Source: an uncultured Labedella sp. (GTDB lineage: Bacteria; Actinomycetota; Actinomycetes; Actinomycetales; Microbacteriaceae). From it: 34,366 nucleotides of DNA. The translations under genes and the position numbers were made by a program. A model generated the notes under the pieces. The model was not told the DNA's origin, did no database searches, and was given only the letters and a program-made list of their open reading frames with translations. The stretch's first letter is position 1. Every line of letters begins with the position of its first letter. Positions 22,998-30,095 of this stretch are shown here, one piece after another. The stretch lies in the NCBI GenBank assembly GCA_934636065.1, contig CAKTZW010000002.1:1-34366 (forward strand), read 5' to 3'.

Positions 22998-23846
22998 TCA
23001 TTCGCGGATTCCGAGAAGCGAGCGGGTGCGTTGCCAAAACTGCTCGACGAGGGAGTCGTCGAACGCCTGCTTGTTGGTCTGTCGCCGCGATGCGACCTTC
23101 GTCTGCGCGTAGAAGCGTCCGGCATGCCAGTCGACGCCGGGTGTGCCGGTGAGGAAGAAGGCGAGGTTGGAGCCGCCCTTCTCCGGTGGGATGAGCGCCA
23201 GCTTCGACAGCGGCGTCCTGTAGAGCAGCCGGGTGAGGAAGTCGTTGTTCTCGGCACCGAAACCGGTGCGGACGTTCCCTGGATCGAACGCAGCTGCCAC
23301 GACCCCCTGGCTGCGGTGGTGACGGTCCAGGCCGAGCGCGAAGAGGATGTTCGCGAGCTTCGCGTCCCCGTACGCGCGGAGCGGGGTGTAGGTCTTCTCG
23401 TGGTTGAGGTCGTCGATGTCGACCTTGCCGACGATCCGCGCGGAGGCGCTGGAGGTGTTGATCACCCCACCCTCGCCGGCGCGCAGAGGGTCGAGGAGAA
23501 GGTGGGTGAGCAGGAACGGAGCGAGCAGATTGACCTGAAGGGTTTTCTCGTTCCCGTCCACCGTCACGGTGCGCTCACCGAACACGCCGCCGGCGTTGTT
23601 CGCGAGCACATCGATTCGATCGACGGCGGACCGGATGTCCGCAGCCACCCGGCGTACGTCTGCGAGCGTGGTGTAATCCGCCAGAAGGTGATCGGCGCGC
23701 ACCTCGCGCGCAACGGCGGCGGTCTTCTGCGCGGACCTACCCACGAGGACCAGGCGCGCGCTCGGCTGCGCCGCCCTCAGCTGGCGCGCTGCCTCGGCAC
23801 CGATCCCATCCGAACCGCCCGTGATCACGATCGTTCGCTCAGTCAT
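22998..23846 (-). CDS. Short-chain dehydrogenase/reductase
   Basis: 282 residues from the ATG at 23846, with GAGAAGGG upstream. The motifs of the classical/retinol-dehydrogenase-like SDR group are visible: TGGSDGIG (residues 9-16, cofactor), LANNAGG (about 82-88), the NTSSASARI catalytic Ser strand (about residue 130) and YGDAKLAN (Tyr-x-x-x-Lys, about 155). The Arg in LVGRSAQK after the second strand suggests NADP(H). It is divergent from a TetR gene, with a perfect 20-base palindrome (23879-23898) between them, so it is almost certainly the TetR target. The substrate is unknown; such pairs often act in detoxification of carbonyl compounds. Confidence 0.9.
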   Translation of the reverse strand: MTERTIVITGGSDGIGAEAARQLRAAQPSARLVLVGRSAQKTAAVAREVRADHLLADYTTLADVRRVAADIRSAVDRIDVLANNAGGVFGERTVTVDGNEKTLQVNLLAPFLLTHLLLDPLRAGEGGVINTSSASARIVGKVDIDDLNHEKTYTPLRAYGDAKLANILFALGLDRHHRSQGVVAAAFDPGNVRTGFGAENNDFLTRLLYRTPLSKLALIPPEKGGSNLAFFLTGTPGVDWHAGRFYAQTKVASRRQTNKQAFDDSLVEQFWQRTRSLLGIRE

Positions 23847-23878
23847 AACGCGCCCTTCTCTTGCACTGTCATGTTGAT

Positions 23879-23898
23879 AATGACACTACAGTGTCATT
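23879..23898. promoter_or_regulatory. TetR operator between the SDR and TetR genes
   Basis: AATGACACT-AC-AGTGTCATT is a perfect dyad of 20 bases in an otherwise low-symmetry, AT-richer gap. A further half-site ACTGTCAT lies at 23865-23872 towards the SDR gene. It is 32 bases from the SDR ATG and 27 bases from the TetR ATG, so one site can repress both. Confidence 0.85.
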
Positions 23899-23913
23899 TC
23901 TGTCTCAACAAGG

Positions 23914-23919
23914 TACCAT
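23914..23919 (+). promoter_or_regulatory. -10 element of the leaderless TetR gene
   Basis: TACCAT ends six bases before the ATG at 23926. This favours that ATG over the in-frame GTG at 23923. Confidence 0.55.
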
Positions 23920-23925
23920 GGTGTG

Positions 23926-24507
23926 ATGAGCGCAGTGGGAGAGAGCCTGAGGGAACGCACGCGCCGTGCAGTGCGAGCCGAGATCGTCGACGCAGCGATG
24001 GATCTGTTCCTCCACCGCGGTTTCGATGAGACGACGGTGGACGACATCGCCCGATCCGCCGGCATCTCTCGGCGCAGTTACTTCCGCTATTTCGCCACGA
24101 AGGATGAGGCGCTCTCGGAAGGGCTCGCGTCGATCGGAGCCGAGATAGCGGGGGCACTCGAGGTCCGTCCAGCCACCGAAAGTGCGTGGCTCGCGCTGCG
24201 CCGGGCTTTCGACCCACTCATCGGGCAGGCGGACACCGACCCTCGGGCCCGGGAGCTGGGCAGGCTCATGGTGCGACACCCCGCGCTGCAACGCGACAAG
24301 GACACCACCTGGGCGAACGCGATCAGCCGAACGCTCGCGCCACGACTTTCGGACGACCACCGCACGTCGGTCCCTGTCGATGCGCTCGTCGCCTCAGCGA
24401 TCGCCTGCCTTCATGTCGCGCAAGAGCACTGGCTCCGACCTGGCGGACACGCATCCCTCGGCACATTGCTCGACACCGCCATGGGGAGCATCCGACCACT
24501 CGAGTGA
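23926..24507 (+). CDS. TetR family repressor
   Basis: 193 residues from the ATG at 23926. The N-terminal domain (AEIVDAAMDLFLHRGFDETT, then VDDIARSAGISRRSYFRYFATKDEAL, about residues 15-60) is a standard TetR helix-turn-helix. The C-terminal ligand domain is divergent, ending LGTLLDTAMGSIRPLE. It is divergent from the SDR gene across a perfect operator and likely represses both genes until an inducer binds. The transcript is probably leaderless, as argued from the -10 spacing. The stretch after its stop holds no clear gene until the aldo/keto reductase. Confidence 0.92.
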   Translation: MSAVGESLRERTRRAVRAEIVDAAMDLFLHRGFDETTVDDIARSAGISRRSYFRYFATKDEALSEGLASIGAEIAGALEVRPATESAWLALRRAFDPLIGQADTDPRARELGRLMVRHPALQRDKDTTWANAISRTLAPRLSDDHRTSVPVDALVASAIACLHVAQEHWLRPGGHASLGTLLDTAMGSIRPLE

Positions 24508-24709
24508 GGGGGCAGGCCACGGGACGGCCGTAGCGGCGCTGAGTGAACCACGACCACGGTGCCGTCCGGCACCGGCCCGTGAGCGGACGCGCGTCCGGCC
24601 GCTGTGCCGGCGTCCGTCACGCAGTCGCTGCGGGCGCGCAGCATCGGGGCCGAGGAACTCGCCGAGCTGTACGATCGCGCCGTCGCCGCCGTGCGATCCG
24701 ACCGCTGAC

Positions 24710-24758
24710 GTCCCCGCGCCCCGCCCGTCCGAGCGTCGAACGAGGCAGGGCGCGGGAC
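24710..24758. terminator. GC-rich hairpin between TetR and aldo/keto reductase genes
   Basis: GTCCCCGCGCCC (24710-24721) pairs with GGGCGCGGGAC (24748-24758) with a one-base bulge and a 26-base loop. It lies just past the stop of the leftward aldo/keto reductase gene (24764) in a convergent region. No U tract, so the terminator role is inferred from position. Confidence 0.45.
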
Positions 24759-24763
24759 GGGAG

Positions 24764-25795
24764 TCAGCGGTTCCCGGTGAGCTTCCGGTCGCGCTGGGCG
24801 ACGCCCTGCACGCCATACGGGTAGTCGTCGACGCGCGGCGTGCTCGCCTCGGTGAGGCGCTGCGCCTCCTCCTCCGAGAGCTCGAACTGCGTCGCGGCCA
24901 TGTTGTCGCGCAACTGCTCGACGGTCCGCGCGCCGAGGATCACGCTTGTGACGGCGGGGCGGTCGCCGAGCCAGCGGAGCGCGACCTGCGAGGACGAGAC
25001 GCCGTGTGCGTCCGCGATCTCCTTCACCGTGTCGACGACGTTCCACGTGCGCTCGTCGGCGTTGCGGGCTTCCCAGGCCTCCATCCCGCGCTTCGGGTTC
25101 TCGCCGAGACGCGTCGACCCGGTGGGCGGCACGTCGCGCTCGTACTTGCCGCTCAGCCAGCCGCCGCCGAGCGGTGACCAGGGCAGCAGGCCGATGTTCG
25201 CGTCGAGGGCCGCGGGCACGACCTCGTGCTCGATGTCACGCACGAGGAGGTTGTATTGGGGCTGCAGTGTGACGGGGGCGACGAAGCCGTGCGCCTTCGC
25301 GACGTGCACGGCCTTCGTCAGCTGCCAGCCGAGGTAGTTCGAGAAGCCGTAGTAGCCGATCTTGCCGGCGGTGATGGCGTCGTCGAGGAAGCGCAGCGTC
25401 TCCTCGATCGGGGTATGCGCATCCCAGGCGTGCATCTGGTACAGGTCGATGTGGTCGACGCCGAGACGGGACAGCGAGGCGTCGAGGGCGGTCCGCAGGT
25501 GGCGGCGGGACACGCCGACGTCGTTCGGTCCGTCGCCCATCGGGAAGCGGCCCTTCGTCGCGATCACGAGCTGCTGCGTCTCCGTCGGGTGGGCGGCGAG
25601 CCAGTGCCCGATGATCGTCTCGGAGACGCCGGCGGTGTAGACGTCGGCCGTGTCGATGAACGTGCCGCCGGCCTCGACGTAGGCGTCCAGGATGTCGTGG
25701 GAGGTCTCCTCCGTCGCCTCCGCGCCGAATGTCATCGTGCCGAGGGCCTGCTCCGAGACGACGGCTCCGGATCCTCCGAGGGTGCGGTACTGCAT
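24764..25795 (-). CDS. Aldo/keto reductase
   Basis: 343 residues from the ATG at 25795, with GAAAGGA upstream. The TIM-barrel AKR signature is clear: GGTFIDTADVYTAGVSE with catalytic Asp49 and Tyr54 (approximate), IATKGRF (Lys near 81), YQMHAWD (His near 119), then YYGFSNYLGWQL and VTLQPQYNLLVRDIE. LLPWSPLGGGWLSGKYERD near 210 is the loop seen in AKR families 11-13 (YajO/IolS-like). NADP(H)-dependent reduction of aldehydes or ketones, or oxidation of alcohols, in the cytoplasm is expected; the natural substrate is unknown. It stands alone, divergent from the repair operon. Confidence 0.92.
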   Translation of the reverse strand: MQYRTLGGSGAVVSEQALGTMTFGAEATEETSHDILDAYVEAGGTFIDTADVYTAGVSETIIGHWLAAHPTETQQLVIATKGRFPMGDGPNDVGVSRRHLRTALDASLSRLGVDHIDLYQMHAWDAHTPIEETLRFLDDAITAGKIGYYGFSNYLGWQLTKAVHVAKAHGFVAPVTLQPQYNLLVRDIEHEVVPAALDANIGLLPWSPLGGGWLSGKYERDVPPTGSTRLGENPKRGMEAWEARNADERTWNVVDTVKEIADAHGVSSSQVALRWLGDRPAVTSVILGARTVEQLRDNMAATQFELSEEEAQRLTEASTPRVDDYPYGVQGVAQRDRKLTGNR

Positions 25796-25944
25796 GCGTG
25801 ATTCCTTTCGTCGTCGAACGGTGAGCCCACTCCGTGCGGGCCTCGGCCAGTCAAGACCCCGCCGCCGAACGGTGCAAGGCCTGGACTCGGCCGATCATCG
25901 TCCCGGTCGCCGAGGCGAGGGACGCGAGGGAGCGGGTACGTGCC

Positions 25945-26012
25945 CGTCGACAGGCTCAGGGACCGTATGGTGCGGTCGGTGCGCGGGTTCCGGTCGCTGA
26001 GCTTGTCGAAGC
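25945..26012. repeat. REP-like arms in reversed order
   Basis: TCGACAGGCTCAGGGACC (within 25945-25965) is followed by CGGTCGCTGAGCTTGTCGAA (25991-26010). The same two arms occur as at 12234-12290, but in the opposite order, so the inner ends of the pair are the CGGTC ends. They lie between two divergent genes. Confidence 0.8.
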
Positions 26013-26060
26013 GCTCACGGTCGTGTCCGATTTCCGCTAGCTGATGTCGGCGGCCTCCGG

Positions 26061-26066
26061 CAGGCT
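26061..26066 (+). promoter_or_regulatory. -10-like element of the ada/alkA gene
   Basis: CAGGCT ends six bases before the ATG at 26073. The first base departs from TANNNT, so this is a weaker member of the set. Confidence 0.4.
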
Positions 26067-26072
26067 GGGGGC

Positions 26073-27596
26073 ATGGACTTCGGCGAGCGGTACCGCGTGA
26101 TCGAGTCGCGCGACGCGCGTTTCGACGGCCGCTTCGTGACCGCCGTCCGGACCACCGGCATCTACTGCCGCCCGAGCTGTCCCGCCCGCACTCCGAAGGC
26201 GGCCAACGTCACCTTCTACCCCACGAGCGCCGCCGCGCACCTCGCCGGATACCGCGCGTGCAAGCGCTGCCTCCCCGAGGCGACGCCCGGCAGTCCGGAG
26301 TGGGACCTGCGCGAGGACGCCGCCGCCCGGGCGATGCGGCTGATCGCCGACGGGGTGGTCGAGCGCGATGGCGTCGACGGTCTCGCGCGCCGCCTCGGCT
26401 ACTCGGCGCGTCAGCTCAACCGGATCCTCCTCGCCGAGCTCGGAGCCGGTCCCATCGCCCTGGCCCGAGCGCAGCGGGCGCAGAACGCGCGCGCCCTGAT
26501 CACCGGGACGACGATGCCCATGGCCGACGTCGCGTTCGCCGCCGGGTTCTCGAGCATCCGACAGTTCAACGACACGATCGCGGAGGTGTTCGACGTGACG
26601 CCGTCGGCGCTGCGCGCCCGGTCGCGAGTGCCGGAGGGCGGCGACGGCGCGGCGGCGGGCAGCATCCGCCTCGCCTTGCCCTATCGGGAACCGCTCGATG
26701 TCGACGGCCTCTTCGGCTGGTTCCCGCCGCGTGCCGTGCCCGGCCTGGAGACCGTCGGGCCACGTCGCTACGCACGCACCGTCCGTCTCCCCCGGGGCGC
26801 GGCGTACGTCGACCTGAGTGCGCCGATCCGCTCGACGGGCCGGCCGCGCATCGACGCGACGGTGCGCTTCGAGAACCTCGGCGATCTCCCGGCGCTGCTC
26901 GGCCGCGTCCGCCGCCTGCTCGACCTCGACGCCGACCCGGTGGCGGTCGATGCCGCGCTCGCCCGCGACCCGCGACTCGCCCCCGCCGTCGCGCGCGTGC
27001 CGGGTATCCGGGTTCCCGGTGCCGTCGATGCGGGCGAGATGCTCGTGCGTGCGCTCCTCGGTCAGCAGGTCACCGTCGCCTCGGCTCGAACCCAGCTGAC
27101 GCGACTCGTCGAGACGCTCGGCGAGGAGGTTCCGGCGTCGATCGCCTCCGCCGACCCCGACGAGCCGGTGCGGAGGCTCTTTCCCACCCCGGCTGCGATC
27201 GCGGAGCACGCGCACGAGCTCCTGCGCGGACCGGCCGCCCGGACGGAGACGATGCGCCGGGTCGCCGCGGCGCTCGCCGACGGCTCGCTCCGCGTCGACG
27301 TGGCCGACACGCGCGACGACGTGACCGCTCGGCTCACGGCCATCCGCGGCATCGGGCCGTGGACCGCCGACTACGTCGTGCTGCGCGCGCTCGGTCACCC
27401 GGACGTGTTCGTCCGCAACGACGTCGCGATCCGTTCCGGCGCGCGCGCCCTTGGGCTGCCCGACGTCGACCGGGCGCTCGTCGCCGAGTCGGCCGCCTTC
27501 GCACCCTGGCGCAGCTACCTCTCTCTGCATCTCTGGCGTGCCGCGGCCGACGCCCCGCGCGCCACCTCGACTCCCCGACGGAAGGACATCGCATGA
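26073..27596 (+). CDS. Ada-AlkA fusion: methyl-sensing activator and DNA-3-methyladenine glycosylase
   Basis: 507 residues from the ATG at 26073. Residues 1-75 are the Ada zinc domain, with Cys32, Cys36, Cys63 and Cys66 (YCRPSC, CKRC); the first is the likely methyl-phosphotriester acceptor. Residues about 85-185 are an AraC helix-turn-helix pair ([35 protein letters not shown]). Residues about 195-305 look like the AlkA N-terminal domain. From about residue 310 is the HhH-GPD glycosylase domain ([28 protein letters not shown], and the likely catalytic Asp in FVRNDVAI). It should sense DNA methylation, activate repair genes, and excise alkylated bases. It overlaps ogt by four bases (ATGA), forming an adaptive-response operon. 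Confidence 0.95.
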   Translation: MDFGERYRVIESRDARFDGRFVTAVRTTGIYCRPSCPARTPKAANVTFYPTSAAAHLAGYRACKRCLPEATPGSPEWDLREDAAARAMRLIADGVVERDGVDGLARRLGYSARQLNRILLAELGAGPIALARAQRAQNARALITGTTMPMADVAFAAGFSSIRQFNDTIAEVFDVTPSALRARSRVPEGGDGAAAGSIRLALPYREPLDVDGLFGWFPPRAVPGLETVGPRRYARTVRLPRGAAYVDLSAPIRSTGRPRIDATVRFENLGDLPALLGRVRRLLDLDADPVAVDAALARDPRLAPAVARVPGIRVPGAVDAGEMLVRALLGQQVTVASARTQLTRLVETLGEEVPASIASADPDEPVRRLFPTPAAIAEHAHELLRGPAARTETMRRVAAALADGSLRVDVADTRDDVTARLTAIRGIGPWTADYVVLRALGHPDVFVRNDVAIRSGARALGLPDVDRALVAESAAFAPWRSYLSLHLWRAAADAPRATSTPRRKDIA

Positions 27597-28102
27597 CCGC
27601 GACGGCTCTCGTGCACACCATCGACACCCCCGACGGCGCGTTCACGCTCCTCGAGGACGAGGAGGGCCGCGTGCTCGCGTCCGGCTGGACGGACTCCGCT
27701 GCCGCGGTGCTCGCCCGACTCTCCGAGCGGAACCGCCCCGAGGCGGTGCCGGGGCGCGCGGCCAACGCCGACGCCGTCCGCGCCTACTACGCCGGGGACG
27801 TCGGTACGATCGACGCGGTTCCCGTCCGCCACTTCGGCACCCCGCTGCAGAACGTCGCGTGGGCGGAGCTGCGGCGGATCACGCCGGGCGCCCCCATCAC
27901 CTACACGGAGCTCGCGGCTCGGACGGGCAACGCTCGCGCGGTGCGAGCGGCGGCGAGTGCGTGCGCGCGGAACGCCCCGGCCCTCTTCGTGCCGTGCCAT
28001 CGCGTCGTCAACACCGCGGGCGGGCTCGCGGGCTTCGCCTGGGGCATCCCGGTGAAGCGCGCACTCCTCGCGCGGGAATCCTCCGCCACCACCGGTCCCT
28101 GA
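27593..28102 (+). CDS. ogt: Methylated-DNA--[protein]-cysteine S-methyltransferase
   Basis: 169 residues from the ATG at 27593, with GGAAGGA upstream. The active-site motif FVPCHRVV (Cys near residue 135) takes the methyl group from O6-methylguanine irreversibly. [26 protein letters not shown] is the recognition helix region with the conserved Arg finger, and [20 protein letters not shown] closes the domain. The gene follows alkA with an ATGA overlap. The REP-like element beginning at 28092 supplies the last codons (Thr-Gly-Pro) and the stop TGA, so the natural C-terminus may have been changed when the repeat arose. Confidence 0.94.
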   Translation: MTATALVHTIDTPDGAFTLLEDEEGRVLASGWTDSAAAVLARLSERNRPEAVPGRAANADAVRAYYAGDVGTIDAVPVRHFGTPLQNVAWAELRRITPGAPITYTELAARTGNARAVRAAASACARNAPALFVPCHRVVNTAGGLAGFAWGIPVKRALLARESSATTGP

Positions 28103-28160
28103 GCCTGTCGAAGGGCGGTTCCGAGGCTGCCGTGAGGCGCTTCGACAGGCTCAGCGACCG
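28092..28160. repeat. REP-like inverted repeat pair between ogt and sufU
   Basis: GGTCCCTGAGCCTGTCGAAG (from 28094) is inverted against CTTCGACAGGCTCAGCGACC (28140-28159), with one mismatch and a 26-base loop. It lies between convergent genes, starts inside the ogt reading frame, and probably serves as a bidirectional terminator. Confidence 0.85.
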
Positions 28161-28181
28161 GATGGTCGCGGCGCAGCCGGT

Positions 28182-28625
28182 TCAGGACGAGAGGGTGAGG
28201 GTGTCCTCGAACGCGACCCAGCCGAGCATCGCGCACTTCACGCGAGCCACGTAGCGGGAGACGCCCTCGAGTGCCGCCGCGTCGCCGAGCGGCTCGTCGT
28301 CCTCGACGCCCTCGCCCTTCGACCGCATCAGCTCGCGGAAGAGTGCAATGCGCTCCCGGGCCTCGGTGCGCGTCAGGCCGGGCACGAGGCCCGACAGCAG
28401 CGAGGCCGACGCCATCGAGATCGAGCACCCCGCGCCCTCCCACGAGATCCGCTCGATCGTGTCGTCCGCCGCCAGGTGCAGCCGCAGCGTGATCTCGTCC
28501 CCACACGTCGGATTGAGCTGGTGCGACTCGGCCGCGCCGCCGTCGGCGAGGCCGAACCCGTTCTTCCGCTTCGAGTGATCGAGGATGACCTGCTGGTACA
28601 GGCTCGCGAGCTCCGGCGATCCCAT
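28182..28625 (-). CDS. sufU: SufU-type Fe-S cluster sulfur-transfer protein
   Basis: 147 residues from the ATG at 28625; the in-frame GTG at 28628 is less well spaced from the Shine-Dalgarno GGGGAGG. The zinc-ligand and active-site positions of SufU are present: NPTCGDE (Cys near 41), GAGCSIS (Cys near 66) and RVKCAML (Cys near 128), with the conserved YQQVILDHSKRKNG start. SufU accepts persulfide sulfur from SufS by zinc-ligand exchange for Fe-S cluster assembly. The start codon overlaps the sufS stop (TGATG), the usual coupling. Confidence 0.95.
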   Translation of the reverse strand: MGSPELASLYQQVILDHSKRKNGFGLADGGAAESHQLNPTCGDEITLRLHLAADDTIERISWEGAGCSISMASASLLSGLVPGLTRTEARERIALFRELMRSKGEGVEDDEPLGDAAALEGVSRYVARVKCAMLGWVAFEDTLTLSS

Positions 28626-29929
28626 CACGCCTCCCCGAAGAAGGACCTCACGCCCGCGACGCCCTCGAGGAAGGCGTCGACGTCGGCGGTCGTGTTGTAG
28701 AGGTACGTGCTCGCCCGCGTCGACGCGGTGACGCCGAGCCGACGGTGCAGCGGTTGGGCGCAGTGGTGGCCGACGCGCGCGGCGATCCCGCGATCATCGA
28801 GGTACTGCCCGACGTCGTGAGCGTGCACGCCCTCGACGTCGATCGCGACGAGGCCGGTGCGGCGTGCGGCGTCGCGCGGGCCGAGGACGCGGACGCCGGG
28901 GAGGTCCGAGAGCCCGGCGAGGAGGCGCTCGCCGAGGGCGCGTTCGTGGGCCGCGATCGCCTCCATCCCGACGGCCCGGAGGTAGCGAACGGCGTCGGCG
29001 AGTGCGATCGCCTGCGAGACGCGCTGCGTCCCCGCCTCGAAGCGCTGCGGCGCCGGCAGGTACTCCGAGCGCTCCATCGTGACCGTCGTGATCATCGACC
29101 CGCCGGTGAGGAACGGGACGCCGATCCCCGTCGGCGCGAGCATCTTGTGACCGGAGAACACGGCGAAGTCGACGTCGAGGGAGGGGAGGTCGAGCGGCAG
29201 GTGCGGGGCGGACTGGCAGGCGTCGAGCACGACGAGCGCACCGACGGCGTGGGCGAGCGACACGAGCTCCGCGACGGGGCTGACGGCCCCGGTGACGTTC
29301 GAGACGTGGGTGAACGCGACGACGCGCGTGCGCTCGCCGATCACCGCGGCGGCCGCCTCGGCGTGGATCACGCCCTCGTCGTCCACCGGCACGAAGCGCA
29401 GGGTCGCCCCGGTGCGCGCCGCGAGCTCCTGCCAGGGCACGAGGTTCGAATGGTGCTCGGCCTCGGTGACGACGATCTCATCGCCCGCGCCGAGGCGGAA
29501 GCGCTCGGCCGCCGAGCCGCCGCGCCCGACGCTCGCGTTCGAGAACGCATACGCGACGAGGTTGAGCCCCTCCGTCGCGTTCGACGTCCAGACGATCTCG
29601 TCCGACGCGGCGCCGACGAAGGCGGCGACGGTCTCACGGGCGTCCTCGAAGAGCTCCGTCGCGGCGGCCGCGAGCGTGTGCGCCCCACGGTGCACGGCGG
29701 CGTTCGTCGTCTCGAGGTAGCGGCGCTCCGCATCGAGGACGACGAGAGGTTTCTGCGATGTCGCCCCCGAATCGAGGTAGACGAGCGGCTGCCCGTTGAC
29801 CGACTGGTGGAGCGCGGGGAAGTCGCCCTTGAGACGGAGCGCCTCCTCGTCGCCGAGGGTGTCGGTGCGCGGCGCTCCCGTGGTGGGGGTGGCGGACGGC
29901 GCAGCGGGGGACAGGTCGTGGATCGTCAC
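28625..29929 (-). CDS. sufS: Cysteine desulfurase SufS
   Basis: 434 residues from the GTG at 29929. It is a class V PLP enzyme: LDSGATSQKP (about residue 52), VHRGAHTLAAAATELFEDAR, TEAEHHSNLVPWQ, LVVLDACQSAPHLPLD, the PLP lysine in FSGHKMLAPTGIGV (about residue 245), and the catalytic Cys in VGHHCAQPLHRRLG (about residue 380). It releases sulfur from cysteine as a persulfide for SufU. The first 35 residues are a low-complexity extension ahead of the conserved core. A GAGAAT element lies six bases before the GTG, so the message may be leaderless; GGAAGA nearby is an alternative ribosome site. The core sufBCD genes are not in this window. Confidence 0.95.
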   Translation of the reverse strand: MTIHDLSPAAPSATPTTGAPRTDTLGDEEALRLKGDFPALHQSVNGQPLVYLDSGATSQKPLVVLDAERRYLETTNAAVHRGAHTLAAAATELFEDARETVAAFVGAASDEIVWTSNATEGLNLVAYAFSNASVGRGGSAAERFRLGAGDEIVVTEAEHHSNLVPWQELAARTGATLRFVPVDDEGVIHAEAAAAVIGERTRVVAFTHVSNVTGAVSPVAELVSLAHAVGALVVLDACQSAPHLPLDLPSLDVDFAVFSGHKMLAPTGIGVPFLTGGSMITTVTMERSEYLPAPQRFEAGTQRVSQAIALADAVRYLRAVGMEAIAAHERALGERLLAGLSDLPGVRVLGPRDAARRTGLVAIDVEGVHAHDVGQYLDDRGIAARVGHHCAQPLHRRLGVTASTRASTYLYNTTADVDAFLEGVAGVRSFFGEA

Positions 29930-30011
29930 TCTTCCATTCTCCGACGGATTCCCGGGACGAGTACATCCGCGGACGCTCGCGACCACGACCAGGTCCGACG
30001 GGGCCCGCTCG

Positions 30012-30073
30012 GGGCGCCACATCGGTGTCGAGGGCGCCACACAGACCTGGCGCCCTCGAACGGGTGTAGCTCT
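30012..30073. repeat. Nested palindrome (copy B) upstream of the lipoprotein gene
   Basis: The inner stem CGAGGGCGCCA (30029-30039) and TGGCGCCCTCG (30048-30058) is perfect with an 8-base loop. The outer arms are imperfect (GGCGCCACATCGG against CGGGTGTAGCTC). It shares the order CGAG..CGCCACAC, loop, GGCGC, GGTGTAGC with copy A at 11168-11235, in the same orientation. Confidence 0.75.
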
Positions 30074-30083
30074 GTGGGTCGGT

Positions 30084-30089
30084 TAGCCT
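30084..30089 (+). promoter_or_regulatory. -10 element of the leaderless lipoprotein gene
   Basis: TAGCCT ends six bases before the ATG at 30096. Identical to the LysR -10 at 18095. Confidence 0.6.
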
Positions 30090-30095
30090 TAATCG

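Noticed and set aside
26037..27530. A 497-codon open frame antisense to the ada-alkA gene
   Set aside because: Composition typical of an antisense shadow; the plus strand shows all Ada and AlkA motifs.
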